The notes below the pieces were generated by a model, which ran no database searches, was not told the DNA's origin, and was given only the letters and a program-made list of their open reading frames with translations. This document shows, one piece after another, positions 16,989-25,697 of a stretch of 64,000 nucleotides of DNA (position 1 is the first letter of the stretch; each line of letters begins with the position of its first letter). Where the stretch lies: the NCBI GenBank assembly GCA_944384125.1, contig CALWSF010000013.1, forward strand, positions 1 through 64,000. The letters are read 5' to 3'. The stretch comes from an uncultured Lachnospiraceae bacterium. GTDB lineage: Bacteria > Bacillota > Clostridia > Lachnospirales > Lachnospiraceae. The translations under genes and the position numbers were made by a program.

Positions 16989-17237
16989 ATGAGTGATTTG
17001 GCAGCAACAAACTGCGGATGTGGATGTGAAACCAGCGGGGGCGGCTGCGGCTGCAACATTATCTTCCTGATTCTCATCTTACTTTGCTGCGGCGGTGGAT
17101 GCGGCGGCGGCTGCTTTGAACATAACTGCGGCGGCGGCTGCGGCGGATTTGGAGGCGGATGTGAATGCCTTATCTGGATTCTGCTGCTTTGCTGCTGCTG
17201 CGGCGGCGGTGGAAACGGCGGCGGATTCTGCTGCTGA
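16989..17237 (+). CDS. Cys/Gly-rich microprotein, possible spore-coat structural protein
   Basis: An 82-residue protein with about 19 Cys and 27 Gly, over half its length. Blocks of CGGGC, CGCGC and GGGC alternate with two strongly hydrophobic segments, NIIFLILILLCC (about 23-34) and CLIWILLLCCCC (about 59-71). Only the first eight residues (MSDLAATN) and FEHN in the middle are polar. I know no biochemically studied family; similar high-cysteine ORFs occur in clostridial genomes. The composition suggests a self-crosslinking or metal-loaded structural protein. CTCGGAGGA before ATG is an excellent ribosome site, and a strong terminator follows, so this is a single-gene unit. It is unlikely to be chance, despite overlapping repetitive GGC triplets. 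Confidence 0.7.
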   Translation: MSDLAATNCGCGCETSGGGCGCNIIFLILILLCCGGGCGGGCFEHNCGGGCGGFGGGCECLIWILLLCCCCGGGGNGGGFCC

Positions 17238-17264
17238 TTTTCTCAGAAACCAGCCCAGTGAAAT

Positions 17265-17300
17265 GCGGCCCGGCATTTTTGTGCCGGGCCGCGTCTTTTT
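17265..17300 (+). terminator. Strong terminator of the Cys/Gly-rich gene
   Basis: GCGGCCCGGCA (17265-17275) pairs perfectly with TGCCGGGCCGC (17282-17292), followed by GTCTTTTT. Confidence 0.9.
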
Positions 17301-17311
17301 ACCGGATACAT

Positions 17312-17971
17312 CTATTTTATACGCCCCACCTGGTAAATCAGAGCATTGCAGATGGCCGCCGCCACATTGCTTCCGCCTTTTCGTCCCCTTGCTACAATAC
17401 TGGGAATATCCTTTCTGGACAGAATCAGCTCCTTGGCTGCAACAACATTGACAAACCCAACCGGCACACCTATGACCAGGCTGGGACGGACAATCCCCTT
17501 CTCAATCAGTTCATAGAGACGCACCAGAGCCGTAGGAGCATTCCCGATGGCATAAATTCCGTTTAACCCAAGGGCCGCTGCCTTATCCATGCTGGCTGCC
17601 GCTCTCGTTGTTCCCTGAGACCTGGCGTTCTCTGCCACATCCTCATCCGCCATAAAACAGTACACCTCACTGCCCAGAGCAGTCAGGGATTTACGGTTGA
17701 TTCCCGCTTTTCCCATATTGGTATCTGTTACAACAGGCGCTCCGGATCGGAGAGCTTCCAGAGCTCCCTTTACCGCGCCCGGAGAAAATACAAGCGAGTC
17801 CGCATATTCAAAATCTGCCGTAGTATGAATAACCCGCTTTATAATCGGTTCTTCCTCTTTCGGAAAAGTCCTGCCTCTCAGCTCTTCCGTTATAATTGAA
17901 AAGCTTTTCTCCTCTATCTCAGAGGGAGAAATTCTCATAAGCTTATTTAAAAGTTCCTGTTCTGCACTCAT
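17312..17971 (-). CDS. cbiC: Cobalt-precorrin-8 methylmutase
   Basis: A 219-residue CbiC/CobH enzyme that moves the methyl group from C11 to C12 of cobalt-precorrin-8 to give cobyrinic acid. The family core is present: KRVIHTTADFEYADSL holds the catalytic His, followed by TDTNMGKAGINRK and the substrate-loop segment IGVPVGFVNVVAAKE. The length is normal. It is the last gene of the late cobalamin operon that starts with cobT, lies 57 bp after cbiP, and acts immediately before CbiA, which is encoded in the other cobalamin operon of this window. Confidence 0.95.
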   Translation of the reverse strand: MSAEQELLNKLMRISPSEIEEKSFSIITEELRGRTFPKEEEPIIKRVIHTTADFEYADSLVFSPGAVKGALEALRSGAPVVTDTNMGKAGINRKSLTALGSEVYCFMADEDVAENARSQGTTRAAASMDKAAALGLNGIYAIGNAPTALVRLYELIEKGIVRPSLVIGVPVGFVNVVAAKELILSRKDIPSIVARGRKGGSNVAAAICNALIYQVGRIK

Positions 17972-18028
17972 TTTTCTCTCTCCTCTCCCGGACCGCGTCC
18001 GGATGAACCGGTTAAATTTCTCCTCCCC

Positions 18029-19612
18029 TTACAGTCCTTGGTTCAAAATTTCATATATATGCGGCATATCAAGACTTTCCCGGAGTATACCCGCAAGCCG
18101 GTCATACTGGGATTCCCGGTAAGCCCGATAATCTCTGCCGCACTCCCCCGAAGTCTCAGCCGCAATTCCTTTTCCCGCAAGAAGTGCTTCTATCACACCG
18201 GATGCAATCCCCGGTTCGTCAAATATTCCATGCACGTATGTACCGTACAGATTGCCGGAACAGATCCCATCTGTCTTTCTTCCGTTTCCTGACAGCTGTT
18301 TTTCCCGGAGTTCAAGAAAATAACGGCTCTCCCCCCGTGAATACACTGAAATGTCCTTTGCTCCGCTGTCCCCTTCAGAACATGTTTCTCCCATATGAAT
18401 CTCATATCCGCTTACCTTTTTCCCGGACAGTGCGGAAAAAATACCGGAAACCCGGCCAAACACCCCCGTTACCTGTGTCCGGGTCTTTTCACTGCGAAAC
18501 ACCGTCACGTTGGGGAAAAGCCCCATCCCGGCAATGCAGAAGCCGGCTTTTCCTCCCTCAGTTCCGTCCCGATCCAGAAGCTTTTCTCCCATCATCTGAT
18601 ATCCTCCGCATATTCCCCAGACAGGAAGTCCCGCGGCTGCCTTTTTCTTTATGGCAGACTCCAGACCATTCTGCCGCATCCACAGCATGTCCTCCACCGT
18701 ATTTTTGGTTCCCGGAAGAATAATCAGATCCGGTTTTCCCAGCTCTGAAAGACGGCTCACATAGCGCACACATGCGCGTCCGTCTTTCTCCAGTACATGA
18801 AAATCCGTATAGTTCGATAATCTTGGAAAACGGATTACTGCAATATCCGCCCGGGACAGCGCCGAATCTGTCCTTTCCATTCCGCCCTGAAGCCGGGTAC
18901 TGAGACTGTCCTCCTCTTCCAGATCGATATCCATGTAGGGAACCACCCCCACAGAGGGAATACCGCATAGCTTTTCAAGCATTCTGACTCCCGGTTCCAG
19001 AATAGATCCATCGCCCCGGAATTTATTTACAATGAGTCCCTTTACCATCTGTCTTTCATCCGGTTCAAGAAGCATTACCGTACCATAGAGCTGTGCAAAC
19101 ACACCGCCTCTGTCAATATCCCCGGCCAGAAGCACCGGCGCACCGGCCATTTTGGCCATTCCCATATTGACGATATCATCCGCCTTCAGATTAATCTCCG
19201 CCGGACTTCCCGCTCCCTCTATTACAATAATGTCATATTTTCTGCAAAGACGCTCATACGCTTTCTGTATCACGGGAATAAGCGTCTTCTTATACGCAAA
19301 ATACTCCCGCGCCGGCATGGTTCCCACAGGGATCCCGTTTACTATTACCTGTGAGCCCGTATCACTGGATGGTTTCAGGAGAATGGGATTCATATCACAA
19401 TCAGGCTCCGTACCGGCCGCCTCTGCCTGCACCACCTGGGCCCGTCCCATCTCAAGTCCCCTGTCTGTAATAAAAGAGTTGAGAGCCATGTTCTGAGACT
19501 TAAAAGGTGCGACCCTGTATCCGTCCTGCCTGAAGATACGGCACAGCCCCGCCGTCAGAAGACTTTTCCCCGCATTGGACATTGTACCCTGTATCATAAT
19601 CGCTCTTGTCAT
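18029..19612 (-). CDS. cbiP: Cobyric acid synthase
   Basis: A 527-residue glutamine-dependent amidotransferase (CbiP/CobQ) that amidates side chains b, d, e and g of adenosylcobyrinic acid a,c-diamide. The N-terminal ATP domain begins [18 protein letters not shown] and continues through [13 protein letters not shown]. The C-terminal class-I glutaminase domain has the nucleophile in [11 protein letters not shown] and the His in [12 protein letters not shown]. An in-frame start 13 codons upstream is possible, but GGGAGG lies eight bases before ATG 19612, and that ATG overlaps the cobD stop codon as ATGA. It sits between cobD and cbiC in the late operon. Confidence 0.96.
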   Translation of the reverse strand: MTRAIMIQGTMSNAGKSLLTAGLCRIFRQDGYRVAPFKSQNMALNSFITDRGLEMGRAQVVQAEAAGTEPDCDMNPILLKPSSDTGSQVIVNGIPVGTMPAREYFAYKKTLIPVIQKAYERLCRKYDIIVIEGAGSPAEINLKADDIVNMGMAKMAGAPVLLAGDIDRGGVFAQLYGTVMLLEPDERQMVKGLIVNKFRGDGSILEPGVRMLEKLCGIPSVGVVPYMDIDLEEEDSLSTRLQGGMERTDSALSRADIAVIRFPRLSNYTDFHVLEKDGRACVRYVSRLSELGKPDLIILPGTKNTVEDMLWMRQNGLESAIKKKAAAGLPVWGICGGYQMMGEKLLDRDGTEGGKAGFCIAGMGLFPNVTVFRSEKTRTQVTGVFGRVSGIFSALSGKKVSGYEIHMGETCSEGDSGAKDISVYSRGESRYFLELREKQLSGNGRKTDGICSGNLYGTYVHGIFDEPGIASGVIEALLAGKGIAAETSGECGRDYRAYRESQYDRLAGILRESLDMPHIYEILNQGL

Positions 19613-20772
19613 CTCAGTCCCTCCCTGACACCGAATTGATCTCCTCCGCATACTCTGCTGTCTTCCGGATTGAAAACAGAAGCATCATACTTTCTGCCAA
19701 GGCAGTTCAGAAGTCTTCTGTTCTCTTCCCTGAGCCGGACAGATGTGCGGTAAAAACGTTCATCCAGCCCCTCAAAATTTCCGCAGGAACGGATCAGCAT
19801 CCCCTCCCTCAGACAGCGCATTCTGTAATCAGCCAGGTCATCCTCTGCCCTGCGAAACAGAATATAATTAGTCATAGACGGATATACCTTAAAACCGGCA
19901 CGTTCAAGTTCCCGGCTCATATATTCCCTCTCGGCTTTTACAAAGCCCGCCGTCTCGTCCACAAAATCCATCCGGCTCAGAGCAGCCTCTGCCCCCGCCT
20001 GAGCCGGGGCAGACACTCCCCAGGGCTGCCGGACCGACTCAATCAGCCGGACTGACTCCAAATCCGCACACACAGCAAAACCAAACCTCAGGCCTGCCAT
20101 GGAAAAAATCTTTGTAAAGGCATTCAGAATCATCACATGGCCAAAACGTTTCGGATCACGCTCGAGAAAAGGCATCAGGGAATACGTTTCCCGCTTTTCC
20201 AGAAACCAGTTAAAGCATTCATCCACAATAAGAAATGTGCCGCACTCCCGGCACACATCAGCCAGCATTTTTATCCATACGCCGGAAACCGCATCTCCCG
20301 TAGGATTATTGGGATTTCCTATAATCATAATTGAAGGCTTTTTTTCTCTCAGAAGACTGAAGAGTCTCTTTTCCTCCTCCTTGAGAGAAAAACCTTTTTC
20401 TTCCTGAAGATACACATACTCAACCGCACAGCCGGCCGCAGAGAGTGCCCGCCCATACTCCGAAAAACAGGGGGCCGCAAGAAGCGCCTTCCCGGGCCTG
20501 AGTGCAAACACGGCCGAAAAAAGGAGATCCGATGCTCCGTTTCCAAACAGAAAGCATTCTTCAGAAAGTTCCGTACCGGAAGAGAGAAGTACTTCTGCCA
20601 TTTTTTTTCTGAGAGTTCTGTACAGACAGTCGGGATACCTCTCCCACATATTCCGGGATGCATGTACACACGCTCTCACTTCCTCCGGCATCCCCAGCGG
20701 ATTTGTATTCACAGAAAAATCCAGCCCGATTCCCTCATATCCAAAAATGTCGCCCCCATGTTGTACAGTCAA
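19609..20772 (-). CDS. cobD: Threonine-phosphate decarboxylase (CobD type)
   Basis: A 387-residue PLP enzyme of the histidinol-phosphate aminotransferase fold. It most likely makes (R)-1-amino-2-propanol phosphate, the linker of the B12 nucleotide loop. It starts [19 protein letters not shown] and has [12 protein letters not shown], the DECFNWF Asp segment and [16 protein letters not shown] with the PLP lysine. The start codon is TTG with GGGAGG eight bases ahead. HisC is the nearest alternative, but the HGGD start and the neighbours cbiP and cbiB argue for CobD. Its product is the substrate of CbiB, encoded just upstream. Confidence 0.9.
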   Translation of the reverse strand: MTVQHGGDIFGYEGIGLDFSVNTNPLGMPEEVRACVHASRNMWERYPDCLYRTLRKKMAEVLLSSGTELSEECFLFGNGASDLLFSAVFALRPGKALLAAPCFSEYGRALSAAGCAVEYVYLQEEKGFSLKEEEKRLFSLLREKKPSIMIIGNPNNPTGDAVSGVWIKMLADVCRECGTFLIVDECFNWFLEKRETYSLMPFLERDPKRFGHVMILNAFTKIFSMAGLRFGFAVCADLESVRLIESVRQPWGVSAPAQAGAEAALSRMDFVDETAGFVKAEREYMSRELERAGFKVYPSMTNYILFRRAEDDLADYRMRCLREGMLIRSCGNFEGLDERFYRTSVRLREENRRLLNCLGRKYDASVFNPEDSRVCGGDQFGVREGLR

Positions 20773-20819
20773 AACAAGTCCTCCCTGTCAGTATATTTTC
20801 TGATTTCCCGCCAGAATGC

Positions 20820-21788
20820 CTAAATTCCCGACAGAAGAAACCATCTGACTGCCAGTGCAGCGCAGGCCGCCATCGCTGCGGCTGTTCCCATCAGACGGTT
20901 TGCGCGCCTGATATCTTCTGTCTCAACCGGGCGCAGATCGTCTCCAATATATGGTTTCTTCACAAGGCTGCCAAAATACCATGTATCCCCTGCAAGCCGT
21001 ATGCCGAGAGCGCCGGCGCAGGCTGCTTCCGTCTGTGCGGAATTGGGACTTTTGTGATTTCTCCTGTCTCTTTTCCATATGCAAAACGCATTCTTCCCAT
21101 CCATTCTGAGAAGAAATGCCGCTGTAATCATAAAAAGAGCCGACAGGCGCGACGGCAGAAAATTAACCGCATCATCAAGGCGGGCGGCAGCCCGGCCGAA
21201 GAACATATATTTTTCATTTCTGTAGCCTACCATGGAATCCATCGTATTAACCGCTTTGTAAATCCACCCTGCCGCCGGCCCGCCCAGTGCCAGATAAAAA
21301 AGAGGGGCAATCACACCGTCTGATGTATTTTCCGCCACCGTCTCTACGGCCGCCCGTGCAATCCCGGCCCCGTCCAGCCGTTCGGTATCACGTCCCACAA
21401 TCATAGACACGGCCTGCCGTGCTTTTTTTGTATCTCCCTCAGAGAGTGCCCGGTACACTTTCATGCTCTCATCCCGAAGTGATCGGGCCGCCAGAAGATA
21501 ATAAGTAAGAATTGCCTCTGCCGCTGCACCGAGAAACGGCGAAATCCGCCATGATGTCCGGAGAATAAAACACACGGCTGCCCCTGTGATAAACAGAATA
21601 ATACCCGCAAAAAAAATTCCGGCTGCGCTCTCCCCCCGGGCCGAAGCCGGAAAAAGAGGGCGCACCCGATTCTCAGTTTTCTCAATCAGCCATCCTATTG
21701 CTCTTACCGGATGGGGAAAACGATGGGGATCGCCCAGGCAGACATCCAGAATAATCCCTGCCGCCATTGCTGCCAAATATAATTCCAT
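20820..21788 (-). CDS. cbiB: Adenosylcobinamide-phosphate synthase
   Basis: A 322-residue membrane enzyme that joins aminopropanol phosphate to adenosylcobyric acid. The hallmark LGDPHRFPHPVRAIGWLI lies near residue 19, and AENTSDGVIAPLFYLALGG near residue 148. Several hydrophobic helices are spread along the chain (SWRISPFLGAAAEAILTYYL, TAAAMAACAALAV). Length and motifs are normal. It lies 13 bp after the short CobU-like gene and 47 bp before cobD, whose product it uses. Confidence 0.95.
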   Translation of the reverse strand: MELYLAAMAAGIILDVCLGDPHRFPHPVRAIGWLIEKTENRVRPLFPASARGESAAGIFFAGIILFITGAAVCFILRTSWRISPFLGAAAEAILTYYLLAARSLRDESMKVYRALSEGDTKKARQAVSMIVGRDTERLDGAGIARAAVETVAENTSDGVIAPLFYLALGGPAAGWIYKAVNTMDSMVGYRNEKYMFFGRAAARLDDAVNFLPSRLSALFMITAAFLLRMDGKNAFCIWKRDRRNHKSPNSAQTEAACAGALGIRLAGDTWYFGSLVKKPYIGDDLRPVETEDIRRANRLMGTAAAMAACAALAVRWFLLSGI

Positions 21789-21801
21789 GCTGTCCTCTCC
21801 A

Positions 21802-22227
21802 CTACTTTATCCGCACCAGAACGCCGCACACAACCCGGTACACCTCCCGGGAAAATCCGGCAATTTGCTGACAGATGCGGCCTTCCCGCTCCCGGTACTC
21901 CCGTTCAAAAGCATCTGCCGGCACAATCCCGTACCCTATCTCGTCCGCTGTCACAACCGCATTTGGATTTTCTCTTATCAGCTTTCCCGCAAAATCCTCA
22001 GGGCTTTCCCCTTTCTCCATAAGGGTTCTGATTAAACTCTCCAGATGCAGCACAATTTCCGCTCTCAGTGCCGCCTCAGGAGAATCCGTCCTGCCGTCCG
22101 CCACATCAGGCTCACGCTCCGCCAGCTCACAGGACATCATGTTTTCAGGAAAGTCCTTTCTTTCCTTATACAGACTCACGGCTATGCCTGTTTTTCCCTG
22201 TTCTCTTCCGCCGATTACAAATATCAT
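21802..22227 (-). CDS. Short CobU-like P-loop protein
   Basis: A 141-residue paralogue of adenosylcobinamide kinase/guanylyltransferase. The Walker A motif is unusual, GGREQGKT, but fits GXXXXGK(S/T). The C-terminal half follows CobU closely: VVTADEIGYGIVPADAF, then GRICQQIAGFSREVYRVVCG. The middle part is shorter than in full CobU (about 180), including the segment with the guanylylated His. A full CobU lies three genes upstream, so this copy may be a specialised kinase or regulatory subunit. ATG 22227 shares one base with the preceding stop codon (TAATG), and AGGAAG precedes it. Confidence 0.75.
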   Translation of the reverse strand: MIFVIGGREQGKTGIAVSLYKERKDFPENMMSCELAEREPDVADGRTDSPEAALRAEIVLHLESLIRTLMEKGESPEDFAGKLIRENPNAVVTADEIGYGIVPADAFEREYREREGRICQQIAGFSREVYRVVCGVLVRIK

Positions 22228-22877
22228 TATTCTTCCTGCTCCCCGCTGCACCTGATTCCAAGAAGAGCCGTCTGAACCGGTGTGTCTGCCGTAAGTTCAA
22301 GTGTTCCGCCGGGATAGGAAATTACATTGTCAAATTTCTCCAGAAAACGCGCAGGAGTATCCAGAACATCGTATCCAAAATTCTCTCCCCGGTAATGCAT
22401 GGGAATTGCCACACGGGGGCGCAGCTTCTTAATCAGATCAGCCGCCTGCTGCGCATCAATGGTATAATACCCGCCCACAGGCACCATAACAGCGTCAAGT
22501 CCCGTAAGACTCTCCATCTGTTCAGATGAAAGCTCGCCTCCCAAATCTCCCAGATGGGCCACTCGGAGATCTCCGTACTGCAGAATCCGGATGGTGTTCA
22601 TCCCTCTGAGAGCTCCCCTCTTATCATCATGGAAGGATTCCATCTGCGTCACATGGAACGGAGAGGGCTTTCCCTCTAAAAGCTCGACCCCCGATACACC
22701 GGCATGATCCCGGTGTTCATGGCTGCAGAGCACCTCATTGGCCGCCTCACGGATTTTCCCCAGTCCCGGCACATAATAATCCTCATAAGGATCCAGCACT
22801 ATTACATATCCGTCTGCCTCGATCCTGAAGCAGGACTGTCCCAGCCAGGTAATTGTCATTTTCATCTGTTTATCCAT
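22227..22877 (-). CDS. Metallo-beta-lactamase-fold hydrolase (UPF0173-like)
   Basis: A 216-residue MBL-fold protein: ITWLGQSCFRIE at the start, the metal motif SHEHRDHAGV near residue 58, HLGDLGGEL and late PMHYRGENFGY. This resembles the UPF0173 group of metal-dependent hydrolases of unknown substrate. It is placed inside the cobalamin operon, overlapping the short CobU-like gene by one base and 22 bp after cobS. No known step of B12 synthesis needs such an enzyme, so a phosphoester or lactone clean-up role is only a guess. GGAGGG lies six bases before ATG 22877, preferred over a start six codons upstream. Confidence 0.85.
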   Translation of the reverse strand: MDKQMKMTITWLGQSCFRIEADGYVIVLDPYEDYYVPGLGKIREAANEVLCSHEHRDHAGVSGVELLEGKPSPFHVTQMESFHDDKRGALRGMNTIRILQYGDLRVAHLGDLGGELSSEQMESLTGLDAVMVPVGGYYTIDAQQAADLIKKLRPRVAIPMHYRGENFGYDVLDTPARFLEKFDNVISYPGGTLELTADTPVQTALLGIRCSGEQEE

Positions 22878-22899
22878 ATTGTTCCCTCCTGTCATATCA

Positions 22900-23664
22900 T
22901 CAGATTATCAAAGTAAGAAGTGCCAGCACAAGCATCTGATCTCTCTCACACGCCTGAAGGAAATAGCCTGCCAGATCTCCCGTTATTCCGCCAAATTCCC
23001 GGACGGACAGGCGGTAATACCGCCAGAATGAAAAGAATGCTGCTGCCATACAGAAAATTCCGCACATTCCTCCAAAGTAAAAAAGCCATAAAAAAGACAG
23101 GAAAAGATAGACACACGATGTGACCGCAACCGCCTTTTTCGCCGCCGCATGAGAAAATGTCGCCGCCAGACCGCTCTCCTTCGCCAGCGGAAAGAGTGCC
23201 ACAGACAGACCGCTGAGAGCACGCTCCAGAACAAATATGGCGGGAAAAAGTACTGCCTGATCTGCCGACAGCTGTGAAACCGCACCGAGATACAGCAGAA
23301 TATATACCGAAAGGCTGATCAGGGCAAAGGCTCCTGTATGAGGATCTTTCATGATTTCCAGCCGCTTTTCCCGCGAACCATAGGAATGCACCGCATCTGA
23401 TGTATCCAGATATCCGTCCAGATGTATTCCGCCTGTGAGAAGAAGCGGAACAGCCACTGCCACACAGGAACGGAATATACTGCCGGCACCCAGACGACTG
23501 CATAAAAGAAAAAAGAAAAGCTCTGCTGCCCCGATAACCGCCCCTGTCAGAGGAAAAAAACACATTGCATAACGCATTGCCTCATCTGTCCAGGTAACCC
23601 GCGGCATGGGAATCCGGGAATACATGGAGAACGCTATAACAAAGCTGCTTCCTATTCTCCTCAT
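22900..23664 (-). CDS. cobS: Adenosylcobinamide-GDP ribazoletransferase (cobalamin synthase)
   Basis: A 254-residue integral membrane enzyme that joins adenosylcobinamide-GDP to alpha-ribazole (phosphate), the last assembly step of the nucleotide loop. The start FSMYSRIPMPRVTWTDEAMR and the metal/substrate motif GGIHLDGYLDTSDAVHSYGS (near residue 78) are diagnostic. About six hydrophobic helices are visible. Its ATG overlaps the cobU stop by four bases, so CobU, which supplies its substrate, is translationally coupled. Confidence 0.96.
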   Translation of the reverse strand: MRRIGSSFVIAFSMYSRIPMPRVTWTDEAMRYAMCFFPLTGAVIGAAELFFFLLCSRLGAGSIFRSCVAVAVPLLLTGGIHLDGYLDTSDAVHSYGSREKRLEIMKDPHTGAFALISLSVYILLYLGAVSQLSADQAVLFPAIFVLERALSGLSVALFPLAKESGLAATFSHAAAKKAVAVTSCVYLFLSFLWLFYFGGMCGIFCMAAAFFSFWRYYRLSVREFGGITGDLAGYFLQACERDQMLVLALLTLII

Positions 23665-24203
23665 GCCATCTCCCGCCTCTCCTTTATCACAACCGGAATA
23701 CCGCAGACAACCTCTGTCAGAAAATCAGCATTTCTCCCCAGCATACGGTTAATTCTTCCCAGAAGCCGGATATAGCGCTCTGATTCAGGGTCATACGACA
23801 CTCCGTCGGAAAAAATTTCATTTGTTACAATAATAAGATCACAGCACTGTTTTTGCAAGCATTTTATTGCGGCTGCAATGCGCTCAAAAGCGCCCTCCTC
23901 CTGCCGGTAAAACTCATTTGCTGCCAGATTCGACATACATTCTAACAGAATTACACCCGCTCTGTCTCTACCATCTGCCGCAGACTGAAAGTGATATTCC
24001 TCAAGCTCTGTAAAACGCTCCACGGTTTCAAAACCTTTCTGAGCCCGCTGCTTCTTATGCCTCAGAACTCTTTTTTTCCCTTCATCATCCCATATCTGCA
24101 TTGTTGCCAGATAGATCCTTGGCAGTTTACCCATGGATACCGCCAGATCCTCAGCATACTCAGACTTTCCGCTCCCGCTGCCGCCCGTTATCACATAAAG
24201 CAC
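23661..24203 (-). CDS. cobU: Adenosylcobinamide kinase/guanylyltransferase
   Basis: A 180-residue bifunctional enzyme that phosphorylates adenosylcobinamide and then attaches GMP. Walker A is GGSGSGKS at the N-terminus, followed by IYLATMQIWDDEG, RHKKQRAQKGFETVE (the guanylylated His region), LLECMSNLAANEF and VTNEIFSDGVSYD. A longer reading with 21 more residues is possible (ATG 24263), but its ribosome site is poor. GAGGGGGG lies six bases before the GTG at 24203 and gives the usual family N-terminus. It is 31 bp after cobT and overlaps cobS by four bases. Confidence 0.93.
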   Translation of the reverse strand: MLYVITGGSGSGKSEYAEDLAVSMGKLPRIYLATMQIWDDEGKKRVLRHKKQRAQKGFETVERFTELEEYHFQSAADGRDRAGVILLECMSNLAANEFYRQEEGAFERIAAAIKCLQKQCCDLIIVTNEIFSDGVSYDPESERYIRLLGRINRMLGRNADFLTEVVCGIPVVIKERREMA

Positions 24204-24234
24204 TCTGTTCCCCCCTCTGTTCTCTGCTGAAGCT

Positions 24235-25422
24235 TTACTGCATTTTTTCTTTCCCGCCATCATCAAAAGGATGGTACGCTCCTATCTCCATCTCTGTAAA
24301 AGTACACATCTGGCCGTAAACTGCCGCTGCCATATCAAGAAGCGGGAAAATAGTCAGGGCTCCCGTTCCCTCGCCCAGACACAGGCCGGCTGAAACAGCC
24401 GGATGAAGCTTAAGATGCTCCAGAAGAAGAACTGCCGCAGGCTCTTTTGATACATGGGACGCGAGCATAAAGTCCCCGGCTCTTTTATCAATCGCACATG
24501 CTGCAGCGGCCGCAGCCGCACAGATCACACCGTCAATCACAACAGGGAGCCCATATACTGCTCCTCCGAGAAAGACACCGGCCATCGCCGCCAGATCAAG
24601 TCCTCCCACACTCGCCAGAAGACCGACACCGTCATCACAGGACGGATGATGAAGCTTCAGTCCCCGCCTTATGGCATCCACTTTTCTTGACAGACCGTCC
24701 GCTCCCAGCCCTGCTCCGCGTCCTGTCACAGTCAGAGGATCTTTACCGAGAAGCACTGATGCCAGGGCACTGCTGGTTGTAGTATTGCCAATGCCCATTT
24801 CTCCCACTGCCAGTATCCGGTATCCCAGCCCGCTCAAAACACGGACAAGATCCATCCCGGTAAGAACAGCCGCCAGTGCCTCACGGCGCGTCATCGCCGG
24901 CTCTTTTGTAAAATTAGCCGTTCCCTTTCGGATTTTCCGGTCCGTCAGCGGATGGAACATACCTGATTCTCCCAGATCTCCCGCTATTCCCACATCTACC
25001 GGAAATACATCCGCGCCCGCCTTTTCTGCCATCAGGCAGGAACAGCTCATTCCGCGCGTAATACAGGAAGCAACCGCAGCCGTAACCTCCTGCCCCGTCT
25101 GAGTAACCCCCTCTTCTACCACACCATTGTCTGCGCAAAACACAAGGAGCACTCTTTTATTTATATCTATCTTTTCCGTTCCCTGCATTCCGGCAATCCG
25201 GACAATATCTTCCTCCAGAACCCCAAGACTCCCCAACGGTTTTGCCACATTCTGCCATCGCGCCAGAGCCCGCCTTTTTGCCTCACGGTCAGAAGACCTC
25301 ATTTTCTTTTTTAATCCTTCCAGTTTTTCTTCCAGTTTTTCTTCTTCCCACCGGCGAAAATCTTCCAGAAGCTTCTCTATATCCGGGCTTTTTCTCTCTT
25401 CTCTGCTGTCCACGCTGCTCAA
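24235..25422 (-). CDS. cobT: Nicotinate-nucleotide:dimethylbenzimidazole phosphoribosyltransferase
   Basis: A 395-residue enzyme that activates the lower-ligand base to alpha-ribazole phosphate. Family motifs are KPLGSLGVLEE, FCADNGVVEEGVTQTGQEVT, GEMGIGNTTTSSALA and LCLGEGTGA, the last containing the catalytic Glu. The protein is about 40 residues longer than typical CobT because of a charged, helical N-terminal stretch (about 8-45, KLLEDFRRWEEEKLEEKLEG). The start is TTG with AGGAAG eight bases ahead; a GTG four codons later is an alternative. It is the first gene of the late cobalamin operon. Confidence 0.95.
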   Translation of the reverse strand: MSSVDSREERKSPDIEKLLEDFRRWEEEKLEEKLEGLKKKMRSSDREAKRRALARWQNVAKPLGSLGVLEEDIVRIAGMQGTEKIDINKRVLLVFCADNGVVEEGVTQTGQEVTAAVASCITRGMSCSCLMAEKAGADVFPVDVGIAGDLGESGMFHPLTDRKIRKGTANFTKEPAMTRREALAAVLTGMDLVRVLSGLGYRILAVGEMGIGNTTTSSALASVLLGKDPLTVTGRGAGLGADGLSRKVDAIRRGLKLHHPSCDDGVGLLASVGGLDLAAMAGVFLGGAVYGLPVVIDGVICAAAAAAACAIDKRAGDFMLASHVSKEPAAVLLLEHLKLHPAVSAGLCLGEGTGALTIFPLLDMAAAVYGQMCTFTEMEIGAYHPFDDGGKEKMQ

Positions 25423-25490
25423 AATCTTTACTTCCTCTCTGTCCTTTTCTGATAATTTTTGCTTATTTCTGCTTTTAACCTGTCTGCTCT

Positions 25491-25519
25491 ATTCTACCAT
25501 AAATCCCAAAACATGAAAA
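25491..25519 (-). promoter_or_regulatory. Promoter of the late cobalamin operon
   Basis: Minus strand: TTTTCA (25519-25514), 17 bases, TAGAAT (25496-25491), with TGG just before it giving an extended -10. The leader is about 60 bases; no riboswitch fits in it. Confidence 0.5.
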
Positions 25520-25578
25520 TATGCTGCCTTTTTCTGCCCCTTCATAATAACCGAATACTCCCCAATATCTCTTTTTTC

Positions 25579-25637
25579 CAAAAAAATACTCCTTTTCGAT
25601 AAGAATCCCCGATTTCTGATTCTTTCCGAAAAGGAGT
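25579..25637 (-). terminator. Terminator of the RND/TolC-like operon
   Basis: ACTCCTTTTCG (25588-25598) pairs with CGAAAAGGAGT (25627-25637); AAGAATC/GATTCTT pair inside. A T run follows on both strands. It separates the efflux operon from the cobT promoter. Confidence 0.85.
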
Positions 25638-25697
25638 TATTTTTACTGAATCACAAATTAACCTGCTATGCCTTCCGAATCCGAAATAAATTTTTTA

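Noticed and set aside
17040-17235. Repeated GGC/TGC triplets taken as a satellite or CRISPR-like array
   Set aside because: There are no equal repeats and spacers. The triplets are Gly and Cys codons of a gene with good start and stop signals.
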